NCBI GenBank assembly: GCA_047967505.1
Contig: CM106538.1
Source: Dipteris shenzhenensis
Taxonomy: Eukaryota > Polypodiophyta > Polypodiopsida > Gleicheniales
Length of the DNA stretch: 64,000 nt
Direction: 5' to 3' (one strand)
In this document: positions 10,248 to 20,329 of the stretch, one piece after another
How the letters are laid out: each line of letters starts with the position of its first letter
Position numbering within the stretch: the stretch's first letter is position 1
Notes under the pieces: generated by a model
Told to the model about the DNA's origin: nothing
Seen by the model: only the letters and a program-made list of their open reading frames with translations
The model's database searches: none
Program-made: the position numbers and the translations under genes

Positions 10248-11974
10248 ATGGAAAAGGAAAAAAAAGGTCAGAATTCTAGTTTGGTTTCAATGTTTTTCAA
10301 CATTTAGTTCTTCCATCCATTGGATTTTTTATGTCCCAATGTCTTCACTCAGCTCCATCCTTCTTCTTACATTTTCAATTAATACTGTTCAAGAATGTGG
10401 TAAATCACCCAGAAATTAGATTGTAGGTTGATATGAATAGAAACAAGAAATTTGCAACAAAATGCGAGGAGAGTGGTTTATAATTCTCTAAACAGCCCAT
10501 ATCGCATTTTGCTGCAAATTCCTGTTGTTGACTCCTTCCTCATGAAAAGTTTCACTCATTCCATTATTTCTCTTGCATATGAGATCATAGTGTCCAGGAA
10601 TCACTGATATGAACCAAGTGCTTGATTTGACATGCACATGAACAGAACTTGAGAATTTGCAACAAAATGTGAGGAGAGTGGTTTATAGTTCTCTAAACAG
10701 CCCATATCGCATTTTGCTGCAAATTCCTGTTGTTGACACATTCCTCATGATTAGTTTCACTCATTCCATTATTTCTCTTGCATATGAGATCATAGTGTCC
10801 AGGAATCACTGAGATGAACCAAGTGCTTGATTTGACATGCACATGAACAGAATTTGAGAATTTGCAACAAAATGCGAGGAGAGTGGTTTATAATTCTCTA
10901 AACAGCCCATATCGCATTTTGCTGCAAATTCCTGTGTATTATTTGTTTCTCACTTCTACCTCATTAATTTGCTATCTTTAGCCCTGTGGAAATCTTCCTT
11001 GATGATGAGAAATGTTTTTGTTTTGGAATAGCTGGCTCCCAGGCCCCACCTTTCAAGAGGAAGCTGGACTTTTCTGCTGCTATTATTAGACCACAGCAAT
11101 CACCAGGTGAGTCATGAGATGTCATGAAGGAATTATCTGGTGATATACAATGCATTCACTGATTGCATATGTCAACATATAGAATTCATAGTATATAAGT
11201 TTTTGAACAGGCAAAAAGAAGAGGCTGGAGCAGAGTGCTGATTCTTCCATCAAAAAACAAATGGAACCAGAAGAGGACAGTTCTCCAGATTTGCTCCTAT
11301 TTGAGTTTCTTCACAAATGCAAGGCTCAGAGTAACTTCCATATATACCACAGTATTTTCAACATGGAGTTCACAATGAGCTCTGTACTGGAGTAGCACAA
11401 AGATTTTCTTTCAGACTATTGGGATGCCTTCAAAGAACTGACAGAGGCAGGAAGAATTGTGGGAAGAGAAAAGGTTTTTGTGCACCTAAATCATATTGTC
11501 TCCAATGACAGGCTGAGGTACCATGTGAACAGAAGATTTGACAGCCTGCCTGATCACTATAAATTCAACTGTACTTTGCACACCAGAAAGTGCAGAGTGC
11601 TGGAGGAGAGCATGGCATTTCTTATGTACATTGTCTTCAGTCAGGAGTCTTTGGATGAACAAGGGCAGGAAATAGAAGAAGAAGACACATCTGAAGCTTC
11701 TGAAAAGGAGGATGTTTCTTTGGTCACAGAAATGGCAGAGCAAGAAGAAGATATCAACCTTCAGGATGAGGGGCTGCAAGTGGCTGCTCTTGACCTTGTT
11801 CAACTGAGGACAAAAACTCTGAGGGGAGCAGAGCCAGTTGAAGATTTTGATGTTCAGAGCAGCAACTATGCAGTGCCCATGCTTCCAGGTGTGTTGATTG
11901 GTGGAAAGGATTATGTTTTCCTCCATGATATAGAGTGTATGTTTGATTTGAGGGAGCTCCATCAAATTGAATAA
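10248..11974 (+). pseudogene. Lysine-rich/acidic 285-codon protein of the TIR element (one in-frame stop)
   Basis: Exons 10248-10266, 11032-11106 and 11211-11974 join in phase through GTCAGA..GAATAG and GTGAGT..GAACAG introns. The product starts MEKEKKAGSQ, has basic clusters (FKRKL, GKKKR) like a nuclear localisation signal, a folded-looking middle (DFLSDYWDAFKEL, DRLRYHVNRRFDSL), an acidic stretch (EEEDTSEASEKED) and ends ELHQIE. One TAG (11393-11395, codon 93) interrupts the frame between VLE and HKDF; the reading continues in the same frame beyond it. No family is recognised. It is divergently transcribed from the H3-Ulp1 gene, and its large first intron holds the hairpin repeats. It may originally have continued into the exons at 12716-13631. 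Confidence 0.6.
10450..10935 (+). repeat. 205-bp tandem repeat carrying three hairpins
   Basis: About 2.4 copies of a 205-bp unit within the first intron of the 10248 gene. Each unit starts with a hairpin (10450-10519, 10655-10724, 10860-10929) with arms ATTTGCAACAAAATGCGA and TCGCATTTTGCTGCAAAT (17 of 18 paired) and a loop ending in CTCTAAACAGCCCATA. Copies are nearly identical; the second has one C-to-T change in the left arm. Confidence 0.85.
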
Positions 11975-11984
11975 TCCAAGATGT

Positions 11985-12712
11985 CATCACACCAAGACGA
12001 GAATTCGGACATCCCAAGTTTCTCGGTAGTCCAAAATAGGTAGGAGAAGAGGGTGGGGAGAATTCAACACTTGAGCCAAACGTTCAGCACCAAATAAACT
12101 TGCAATTCTTTGTTGATAGTTTATCTTAAGCCCAAAAAGAATTACAATTTGAAGCTCGAAATGAGGCACAAAAGGCTGATTAGGTACAAATGGATTCCTT
12201 GGTCGAAACATTACCAACCATAGCCAAGGCCTAGAAACCTTTGTAATGAGATTGTGAATAAACCATTCAGGACGAGCTTTTCCACAGGAATCAACAAGCA
12301 GATGCGCCAAATCTCCCCCCAAGCTTGGGGAGCATCCCACCCTTCGAAGAAGGAAACCGTTTTGATTACCTCTGAAGCAGCAAGTAGGGCTACTGCAAGG
12401 TGATCATATGTGAGTTTACATTCCATCACCTCCCCTTAGTGCATGCATTGCTACTTAAGGTGGTCAAGTGTGGCTTTTACATGTCAATACCTCCCCTCGG
12501 TGCTTACATGGCTACTCTTAGGTGGTCAGGTTTGATTATAAGAATATAGGCTAAAGGTGGCAAGGATGTTGCTTCTTAATGTTGATGATGATTGCTTCTT
12601 TGCTTGATGTAGCTTGATGCATGATGCTTTGTTATTCCATGTGGCTTGATGCTTTATGTGTGGATGCCACGTTATGGGCTATGGTCATCTCAATGCAATT
12701 TCCCTTATTGCC
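11985..12712 (-). mobile_element. Retroelement fragment inserted in the TIR element
   Basis: On the minus strand, about 12700 to 12415 closely resembles the 3' internal part of the LTR element at 48400-48706. Shared features are the stretch GGCATCCACACATAAAGCATCAAG, the AAAGCATCATGCATCAAGCTACATCAAGC stretch, and two ggggagg blocks followed by tattgacatg and tgatggaatg. Similarity stops near 12700-12715. The remainder (to about 11985) is unique here and could be LTR or captured sequence. Left border unresolved. Confidence 0.65.
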
Positions 12713-12715
12713 CAG

Positions 12716-13631
12716 GCTTCAAGGCTTGACAAGGAGGTTGGCATAGAGGATGACCATTCACTACTGGCTTTGGAAACAATGTTTGATCCTATAGAGGCCC
12801 TTTCATTTTGTTTCAAAGAGGCTGAAAGGTTCCAAGAGCCAGATGAAGCTGCCTTCTAGCTCACATAGGAAGCTATGAATCTCTCAGCACTATACACAGA
12901 AAAGCCTAAAGAAGAGGCTGGACAAGAAGGGAGAGGGATAAATCTTTGGAAAGATGAACTGCTTGTTGCTGATGAAAATGAGAAGGTACTTCAAATCATA
13001 TACTTTGACTTCTGCTTAACTTTGTTTTTGTAGGTTGTGTATTGTCTCACTCCAATCCTTTGATATGTTGCAGCTACAAATTGAGGATGACACATTCCTC
13101 CAGAAATCAAGTGGAAGCAGGCAGGTTGGGTTTCGCAAAATGTCAGGCCTAGCTCATTATATTCATGATCTAGGCAGTGCCAAGATCTTGATTTACCATA
13201 GGCAGTTGAGCAACAATGGAGAAGCCATTGTTTACTTCCTAAAATGTTTGTCCAGGGCTTTAGGAGGACATGCTCTTTCATGGCAAAAGGAAAAGATCAT
13301 TTTGATAGAGAGGTTGTCTGCCATAGATATATTTGGAGATTATGTGAATAAGCAGGCCTCTAGGGCCGCTTACTTTTTGTCTTACATTTCTTATGCATTA
13401 GCATGTGGTGTTAAGGAGCCCAAATATCTGGAGGGCTATGGAAAACACCAGCTCGTAAGGTTTCGAGAGCCACCCATGATTGCATCAAGCCACACAGTCC
13501 AAGAAGAGGAACAGGTGGAGAGAGCTGAAGAAAAGGATAAAGAGACAGTCGACATCAAGCCAATAAAGAAGAAAAAGACTCCAATCAAGATCAAAAAGAG
13601 AGTTCCGATCGGCAGGCCCTGGGAGAAATAG
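12716..13631 (+). pseudogene. Two exons of a TIR-element protein (two in-frame stops)
   Basis: Exon 12716-12985 (acceptor CCCTTATTGCCCAG) joins in phase with 13074-13631 through an 88-bp intron (GTACTT..TTGCAG). Readable blocks include EALSFCFKEAERFQEPDEAAF, INLWKDELLVADENEK, LQIEDDTFLQK, GLAHYIHDLGSAKILIYHRQ and a lysine-rich tail (PIKKKKTPIKIKKR). Two TAG codons (12857-12859, 12866-12868) fall in the first exon without any frame change. An ATG at 12656 lies in the retroelement fragment, so the true 5' end is missing or is the gene ending at 11974. Function unknown. Confidence 0.55.
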
Positions 13632-13935
13632 GATTTAGTCATCGAATATAGCACAAACATTATATTAAATTTGAACTGATTTGTATAAAGTCTTTGATAT
13701 CTGATTAATAAGTTGATGATGAAATAATTTGTACATTTACATAGAGTGGTGTCGTTAAATATTAAATGAACAATATATTGAAATTGTAAACAAATTGTAT
13801 TAAGTTCAGATCATATGTTTCACATTGAAATACTTTTCATGCATAACACCAAGAGTCACTTGTTCCACTAAAAAAATTTCTATTGAATGAGTTTGAAAAC
13901 ATGTGGACATAACACCAATAAGTTACAAATGAGTC
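13632..13935. other. Convergent 3' spacer inside the TIR element
   Basis: AT-rich sequence between two genes that point towards each other; it presumably holds both 3' UTRs. No other signal is seen. Confidence 0.5.
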
Positions 13936-16672
13936 CTATTCATGTTTACTTGTCCATTTATGGTTTCTAAATATCTTCGATTCCCTCCATTGTCTATGTC
14001 TCTCTGCTGCAATTGAATTGTCTAGAGCTTGTCTTCGTCTTTGCTTTTGGGCTAGAAGAAAAGCAAGCTTGATTTTGGAGCTAGCAACTTTTCTTTTAGC
14101 ATGCAGCCTCTGTAGTATGCCTCGGTAAAACCATTGGAAGACTTCCTTCAGACTATTCGCCTTCTGACTCCCTCCATAGTGTTGTGTGTGTCTAAAAAAT
14201 GCATTACGTGCCATGTAGTGAGACGTCTCCATGCCTTGGGTAGACCAAATAGCTGGGCATCCATACTTTTTGACAAAATAGGGAAGGTGGTTGTATATGA
14301 TATGCTGTAAGACATAAGAATGCATAGTAAGTAATAAAAAAAAAGAGGATCACACTTAAGTAAAAGAAAAAGACATAACCTTACCATGTAGTGAGTTATA
14401 TTGCAGGCTGTCCACGCGTCTTTCATTGACTTTCCAAAATGTTTAATTGCCTCCTCAAAGTTCTTGTAATCACTCTTTGTCCATGTTACTTTGTCACAGA
14501 ACATGAAGAGTTGATCAAGAGACCTCCACACCTCTGCCTTCCTATTTCGTGCTTCCCCATCTGCCTCATGATCTTTCACAGCATTATGGACTTGCTTCCA
14601 CAATCCATAATTAATCTTTGAAACTGCTCTACCTTGCCTTACTTGCTTACTGTGTTTGGGTCGAGACAAGAATCTTCTTGCCTTAACACCACCAATAGAG
14701 GGCTTGATTGGTACCTCCTTGCCATTGGTAGACTTTTTAAAATCCTTTGTGATTTGAACATCTCCTCCATGCAGACCTATATCGGATAACACTTTTTCCA
14801 ATGCTTGAAGAGCATCCTTTCTATTTTTTTCGGGACGGAGTTTCCAAGCAAATCCAATATATAAAAATACCAATTTCTCAATAATTCGACATAGACCATG
14901 CAATGTGCAGATGTGAACATTACATAGTGGAATGTCCAGAATGGCCTTGAAGTCAGGGTCAACTTTATCTCTATTAGGTGCTCTCTTCCACCATTTTGAA
15001 TCCACTACTTGAGCTGATTCTTTGCAGTAAAGACAAGGAGACTTTGAGTTGCCTCCTTTACTAATGTTATACATGCACTTAAGTGTTTTAAGATCCCCGG
15101 CCATGTGCCACTCTACTTGAAAATCACCTTTTCCTGCAACATGGAGATTCTCGCCTTGCACTTGTCTTTTGATTATTCTTGGTATTTCCGTGTGGTGAAA
15201 CACCCAATCTAGTGTTTCATGGTCTTCGGTCTTCACCTGCGAGATTATAGAAAACAAAAGTATTACTATATCAGATTTGAAAACAATGACCAAAATCAAG
15301 TATAAAACAACCCATGATCATACTTGGAACGAGCCTAACCACCATATGTGTTTCTCTGACTGCACACTAAAATACTTCGAACTCGCTTCAGTCAATGATG
15401 TATCAATTGCTCCATTCATCAATGTAATAGTAACTCTTTCCATTTTCTTTTCCTTTACAACCTCACACTCATCCAGTTTGATAACAAATTTTAAAATGCC
15501 TTTGCACTCCTCAAATGTTATTCCATAAAACTCGACCATTCTTTTTTGAAGTTGTTGCAGATCTAAAAATATATTGTTCCAAGGATCATACACAGTGGTT
15601 CCTTTAACACCATGAAATATTTCTTCAATATGGATATATTGCCCAATAAATTCATCTATACTTTCATTCAAATGACCTCTTATCCTCCACACGGTTGCTG
15701 GATTTGGCAGTAAAACTCGTTTAATCCTTTGATCTTTCAAAGTTGAGGATATCGCATGGAAAATCGAACTATATCCCTTCCTGCTAACTCCACTAACATC
15801 AAGAGCCTCTTGGATTATAGTGCCATCAACTTGATTATTGGATACAAAGTCCTCTACAACATTGCGTTTGACTGTTTTGTATTTTTTTTCCTCAATCAAA
15901 CCTTTTGCTACACCGCAAGAAAGCAATCCTTTCATTTGTTTAACAGGAAGAAGGTTTGGGTCCATATTTTCTTTTGCAGGCTCCAATAATTTCCTGTAGT
16001 AACAACACAATATGACTATATTATTCAGCACCTCCATTCTTATTTTGCGACAATCAACGAAATAGATATAGTCTGGAAGAGAGCCTTTTTGAGTATACAA
16101 AATGATAAATTTCAATCTAACCTTGCTTCCTGAATTCGTCGCTTGCATCCACCAGTCCCAGCCTTTAAATTTGCAATGTTTTTAATCTTCCTGCTACGTA
16201 GTCTGTCTCCAAGCACGGTTCTCTTCTTTCTTGCTCTTGTCAACTCTTTTTTACTCTTTGAATGCTCCTCAATTTCATTCTGCAACTGCTGCTCCAATTT
16301 TGCACGAATGGCTATCTCCTCCATCTTGGCCCCCTTTTCTTGTAGGTACATCATTTTATACGTTTCCGCAAATGCAGACTGCGCGGAAATATAACCAAGA
16401 AGTCCATTTTGTCCATCGCCGGCAAACCTCAGTAATGTGGTGGGATTGACAAATGGAGGTGTAGAGTTTTTTACTTGACATTTTGGATATATGCTTCCAT
16501 CACACCATAAGTCAATATGTTGAAGCCCTTCTCTTCTCATATTTTCCCGCTGTTGAGCATTCAGCACCGTATCCTTTCGTCTTTTTTGTGCTGGAGCATA
16601 TTGTTCTTCTAAGTCGATGTGAAGATGGTGTAATCGCTTCTTCTCAGATAGTGACTCACTAGTATCGGCCAT
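13936..16672 (-). CDS. Putative DDE transposase, 813 aa, intact
   Basis: Four exons: 16672-16122, 15993-15324, 15236-14385 and 14304-13936, with borders GTTAGA..CTACAG, GTATGA..CTCGCAG and GTAAGG..CTTACAG. Phases agree and no stop interrupts the 813 codons. Residues about 110-170 are a basic coiled coil. A catalytic-core layout is visible: D358 in FVIKLDECEV, D455 in HMAGDLKTLKCMYN, a CLYC zinc-type pair (475/478), then CTLHGLCRIIEKL, and E717 in STQGMETSHYMAR followed by HTQHYGG. This resembles large transposase-like proteins I recall from invertebrate and fungal genomes with a GGDxKFL...C.WC core; I cannot name the superfamily. It sits next to the right TIR and is transcribed inward. Confidence 0.75.
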
Positions 16673-17032
16673 TTTTTGTGCTTCCCAGGTTGCGAAGTTT
16701 GTTTTTCAATCTCATAGTCGTTTTGTAACATGAATCGTGGAAGTGTGGCGGTATCCATGTGAATATTTTCAATCACTAAGTTCAGTGATGGACTCTTTAT
16801 GAAAGGCCTGCACACGTCGGCCAAAGAGATGCGGAATCTTTAGTAAACAAAAAAAAATCTAAGAGGATATTTAATACAAAATCGTGTTAGTCAGACAAAA
16901 GATTATCTTATTCCTTTTTGAATTGACAGTTCTATAGTCCTTACTGACAATTCTGAGCCACGTTTCCGTATTTTACTATTTTTGAGGTCTTTTAGGAGAG
17001 AAATAAATCAAAAAATAGTGAATTTCTTACAG
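16673..17032 (-). promoter_or_regulatory. Transposase upstream/subterminal region
   Basis: About 360 bp between the transposase ATG and the right TIR; it must contain its promoter and 5' UTR. AT-rich, with poly-A runs near 16850. No clear TATA box or repeated transposase-binding motif was identified. Confidence 0.4.
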
Positions 17033-17064
17033 GGCCCCAAAATGAGTTCCCTTTTTCCCTAATG
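17033..17064 (-). repeat. Right terminal inverted repeat
   Basis: GGCCCCAAAATGAG followed by TTCCCTTTTTCCCTAATG, the inverted partner of 5222-5253. It lies 360 bp upstream of the transposase start. A short direct echo, TTCCCTAATG, occurs about 35 bp further out. Confidence 0.8.
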
Positions 17065-17114
17065 CTTTGTTACTGCAAAAATATCCTTCCCTAATGATTT
17101 ATTCTTACCTCCCT

Positions 17115-17520
17115 CTAAGCTTACCAATGCAACAAATTGACCACAAATTCATATTTTGGTGCATTAAATTTTACTAGATGGTGCACAAAGACATGATAAT
17201 CATCGGAAATACACCTTGCCATTTGATTTGATATGTAACATGACCCCATTTGGACTTGTAAATCAAAAGATACAGGGATGTGAAAATGTCGTCTTTTGGG
17301 ACAAAACAGGGATTTCACATCCTTTTTTGGCCCAAAAGATGAGTTTTTAACGTCCCTGCATCTTTTTATTGTCAAATATAAATGGCATAATGTTACATAT
17401 TAAATCAAATGACAAGGCATGATTTAGATCAATATCATGCCTTTTTGCACCATCTAAAAAAAATTGTCTGCATCAGAATATTATTTTGTGAAATTATGTA
17501 CAATTTTTTGCACTAAGTTT
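17115..17520. repeat. Foldback (long inverted-repeat) MITE
   Basis: The region folds on itself almost end to end. Left landmarks are TTACTAGATGGTGCA, CATTTGATTTGATATGTAACAT, AAAAGATACAGGGATGTGAAAA and GTCTTTTGGGAC. Their inverted counterparts on the right are TGCACCATCTAAAA, ATGTTACATATTAAATCAAATG, CGTCCCTGCATCTTTT and GGCCCAAAAGATGA. Arms are roughly 170-190 bp with a short centre near 17315-17330. It starts about 50 bp outside the right TIR of the large element. No coding capacity. Confidence 0.75.
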
Positions 17521-18059
17521 AAAGCAAGGTTTCCCATAATGGGGAGCGCGAAGACATTGTCTATTTTGGCAAAAAATAAAATAAAATTTAACATCCTCTA
17601 CCTTTTAATTACACTCTGGGAATTACTCTTCATAAACCCATAAAGCATGTGCAAGCAAGCATGTACTAAAAATTACCCCTATTCTTGCATTTTTACATGT
17701 TCTCATGTAAATGGTGAAACCCCTGTACGTGTTTACATTTTCAAGCTTAAAATTGTGACACTCTTTCATAAATCTACATATATAAATTACACTAAGTTGC
17801 TATCTTATAAATCCCCTCATGCACATAAATAGCATGTAAGTCCCCCCACTAAAAACTAGCCCTCAATACACTAAAGTGCTATGTTACATGTTTATTAGTG
17901 ACCCCCCCAGATAATTTCTAAACCCAAATGGGGTCATGTTATAATAGTCCTTAACTTTAGACTACTCAATTTCAAGAATTGTGACACATAACCACCCTTT
18001 TGAATACTTTATACTTCAAGCAATTATTTTATAAAAAACTTAGATTCTTTTTTTGCTTT
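17521..18059. other. AT-rich stretch, nothing recognised
   Basis: No open frame with family resemblance, no clear repeat and no RNA gene. Short fragments such as acatgtt recur but without ordered structure. Confidence 0.4.
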
Positions 18060-18480
18060 CTTCACACGACAATGGAAATTCACCTATCTAAACCTACGAG
18101 AATAATGTAGCTTACCAATTCTACAGTCATTAAACACAAAAACATTCCAAAGACACAAAGATGATATTCTAAGTAATACAAACATTCTCGCCTCCCAAAT
18201 ATTTTGCCTACAAGAAACACACTCCAAAACTTATCAAGACCCTACCATTCCAAACTTCAAACATGTTATGGAGACAATGGGCGTCGGAATTACAACTTAC
18301 TACAAATTAGAACTAAACGTACTAAATAAACAAGGGTGCATGTATGCACAAAAGCACTAGCATTCGGCTTATGAGGCTCTATCAACAATTAAGGCTGTGT
18401 CGAAAAGAAATTCAAGGAAAATTTTTGCATCCATGTAGTTGAAAAAATGCAAGGTTACTTCAAAGCAGAGAGCCTCTACT
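18060..18480 (+). pseudogene. EEP endonuclease N-terminal remnant (Helitron or LINE type)
   Basis: The frame around 18184-18305 reads NILASQIFCLQETHSKTY, then DPTIPNFKHV and VGITTYYK. This matches the first half of an exonuclease-endonuclease-phosphatase domain, in which the E of QETH binds metal. The second half (GDFN motif) lies 3.3 kb downstream at 21655-22320, so the domain appears split by later insertions. EEP domains occur in LINEs and in some Helitrons. Confidence 0.6.
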
Positions 18481-18749
18481 TAACTTTGAGAGACCCGCTT
18501 ATTGTCACTGATAGATCTCTATATTTCAAAGTTCCTTTTTATGTCATGGAGCACATAACTACAATCTTAAACTAGAACTTGGATCGTACCGTTTAATGAA
18601 AGTTTCATAAAGAGAAAAGAAAAAATAAACATTACACAAGGTCCATCAAGACCCGATCCTCCCTGCAAAAAAAGGCGAGCCTAGCATTCAAAACAAGAAC
18701 AATGGACCTAAACAAATCAGTCGTCGATAACACCTTGCACAAACAGAAC

Positions 18750-19425
18750 TTAAACCGTATCATGCATTATGGTTGCACACCAAGTGATTGTTTATCTGAC
18801 GCAATCCTCAGGGGGGTCACTCATTATATGTAACCCTATCATGTGAGTTCAACAGAAGGATGTTTTTAATATCTAAATTTAACAAAAGTTAATTTACATA
18901 AGGGAGTACTTAAAACAATTTTCAAAAAAATTTACAGATTTGTATAGAAAAAGGGTACATTTTATTAATGAAAAATTTACAGATAAGGGATTTTAGAAAT
19001 ATGCCTTGAACGCACGTGATATTGAGGGTTTATACATAGTGACCCCCCTGAGACGCAATCGCATACCTGTTGGAAAACAGGATGACCTTTGAACAACTAC
19101 GGACTACAACACTCTAAAATTTTGTTTCGAACTTGCACAACAATGACCAACACGCAATAAAATATTTCAACACATATTTGGATTTGAGCTTCAACAACAA
19201 GGAGTTAAAACGCACGACGAATACCTTACATGAATGAGTGTTCCGACATTAGGCGGTGGTCTTTGGGGAGATAGATTTGCCATTGCATGGCTTTCAAAGT
19301 TCCTTCAAAGGCCTATTCAAGTGTGGTCACCTTTAACTGGAAAGATATGTATGCAGTGTGGCAATGAAAACAAATCGACCCCATTACGGATCTTGTATGA
19401 TGACAATTCTATACACCCTTAGTGC
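18750..19425 (+). pseudogene. OTU-type protease domain remnant
   Basis: Bases 18768-18806 encode GCTPSDCLSDAI, like the OTU start G.CLF.AI with D and C. After an inserted MITE (18807-19052) the frame resumes with AYLLENRMTFEQLR. Later it reads TLGGGLWGDRFAIAWLSKFL and RPIQVWS, then ILYDDNSIHP (19240-19420), the typical WGD..A..ALS....I.VW end. Stops (for example before MSVPTLGG) show it is dead. OTU domains are frequent cargo of plant Helitrons and other large transposons. Confidence 0.6.
18807..19052. mobile_element. 246-bp hAT-type MITE
   Basis: Perfect 15-bp terminal inverted repeats CTCAGGGGGGTCACT / AGTGACCCCCCTGAG are flanked by the 8-bp direct repeat ACGCAATC (18799-18806 and 19053-19060). 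An 8-bp duplication with CAGGGG-like ends is the hAT signature. It splits the OTU remnant; removing it restores the same reading direction across the break. Confidence 0.85.
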
Positions 19426-19430
19426 TTTGA

Positions 19431-20266
19431 GCCTCCTTTATTTGAGTTTTTCTTATTCTTTTACAGTCTCAATAAACCCGTTAGGCAAGCATAAATCCCG
19501 TTTGGCAGGCATAAAGCCCTTTCAACAGGTAACATCCGTTTTCAAGCAAATTAACAAATGGTTTTTTTTAAAAGGTGAACCGGCTTTTCTGGCAAATGGC
19601 TCTTTGGATTGCAATTTTTTTTTTCCAAGCATAGGCTTAGTAACTATGTCTACCACAGCTTTTTCTTTACCCAAGGATCTATGGAGCTCTATCTCCCAAC
19701 TTGTAATAATACTCTAGCTCATTGACACTTCTCAAGATGTACTTGCAAGACTTGGCATCGACTTTCCGAGAGAGGGGAGATTTTTGCCTTCGCATGTAGA
19801 TTTAGCAGCAGTGTCCCTCGTCTGCTCAATTCTAACCTCCAATAGCGGTGTCCCTCGTCTACTCAACTCTAATATGTCCTTGCCATTGTAGCTCTCACCT
19901 GCTCTCCTCAAAAAGTCATCCCAAGTGCTACTAGGTCCCGTCTCCATGTAATCAAAGGGTAATCCCCCACCCTGGTTGCACGTGACAATCACTCTTCACA
20001 ATCTGGAACTCAACACTGTAGCCTCGTTCCCTTAGCCTAAGGTTCAAAAATGTTTTGCTACTTGTATGAGATTGCATTCCCTTTTGTATTTCATTGTTCA
20101 CACATTCTAGAATTCCCGCAGAAGGTTTATAGTTTCGGCTCTGGGTTGTAGCTCTTGATGTTTCCTTGCAGCTTGTACTTGTTTACGATCATGGGAGAGA
20201 GAGAGGGTGTTGGATTGAAGAGACTGCAATCACCACTAGGATACCGATATCTTTGCTTCAAGTGCC
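19431..20266. other. No gene recognised
   Basis: Short frames only. The two phrases gtgtccctcgtctgctcaa and gtgtccctcgtctactcaa near 19811 and 19850 form a small internal repeat. Nothing else can be supported. Confidence 0.4.
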
Positions 20267-20329
20267 TCATGAAAAAAAGAAATAGGGACCTTCAGCTTCT
20301 TTGATCAAGTTTGCAGGAGATCTGGAATT

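Larger units (their letters stand above)
5222..17064. mobile_element. 11.8-kb TIR transposon with transposase, H3-Ulp1 and accessory genes
   Basis: Seen: 32-bp terminal inverted repeats at 5222-5253 and 17033-17064 match at 30 of 32 positions and enclose five gene blocks. One is a complete 813-aa protein with transposase features (13936-16672, minus). The others are a 417-aa gene (5713-7152, plus), a histone H3-Ulp1 gene (7237-9307, minus) and plus-strand exons at 10248-11974 and 12716-13631. Gene ends face each other closely at both sides (85 bp between 7152 and 7237). Inference: this is one DNA transposon. A clean target-site duplication was not found; the flanks are ATGTTT on the left and CTTTGT on the right. 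I cannot place it in a named superfamily from memory. Confidence 0.75.

Noticed and set aside
12656-12859. ATG at 12656 as gene start
   Set aside because: The ATG and following codons match the retroelement fragment (reverse of 48.4 kb); real coding similarity starts after the acceptor at 12715.
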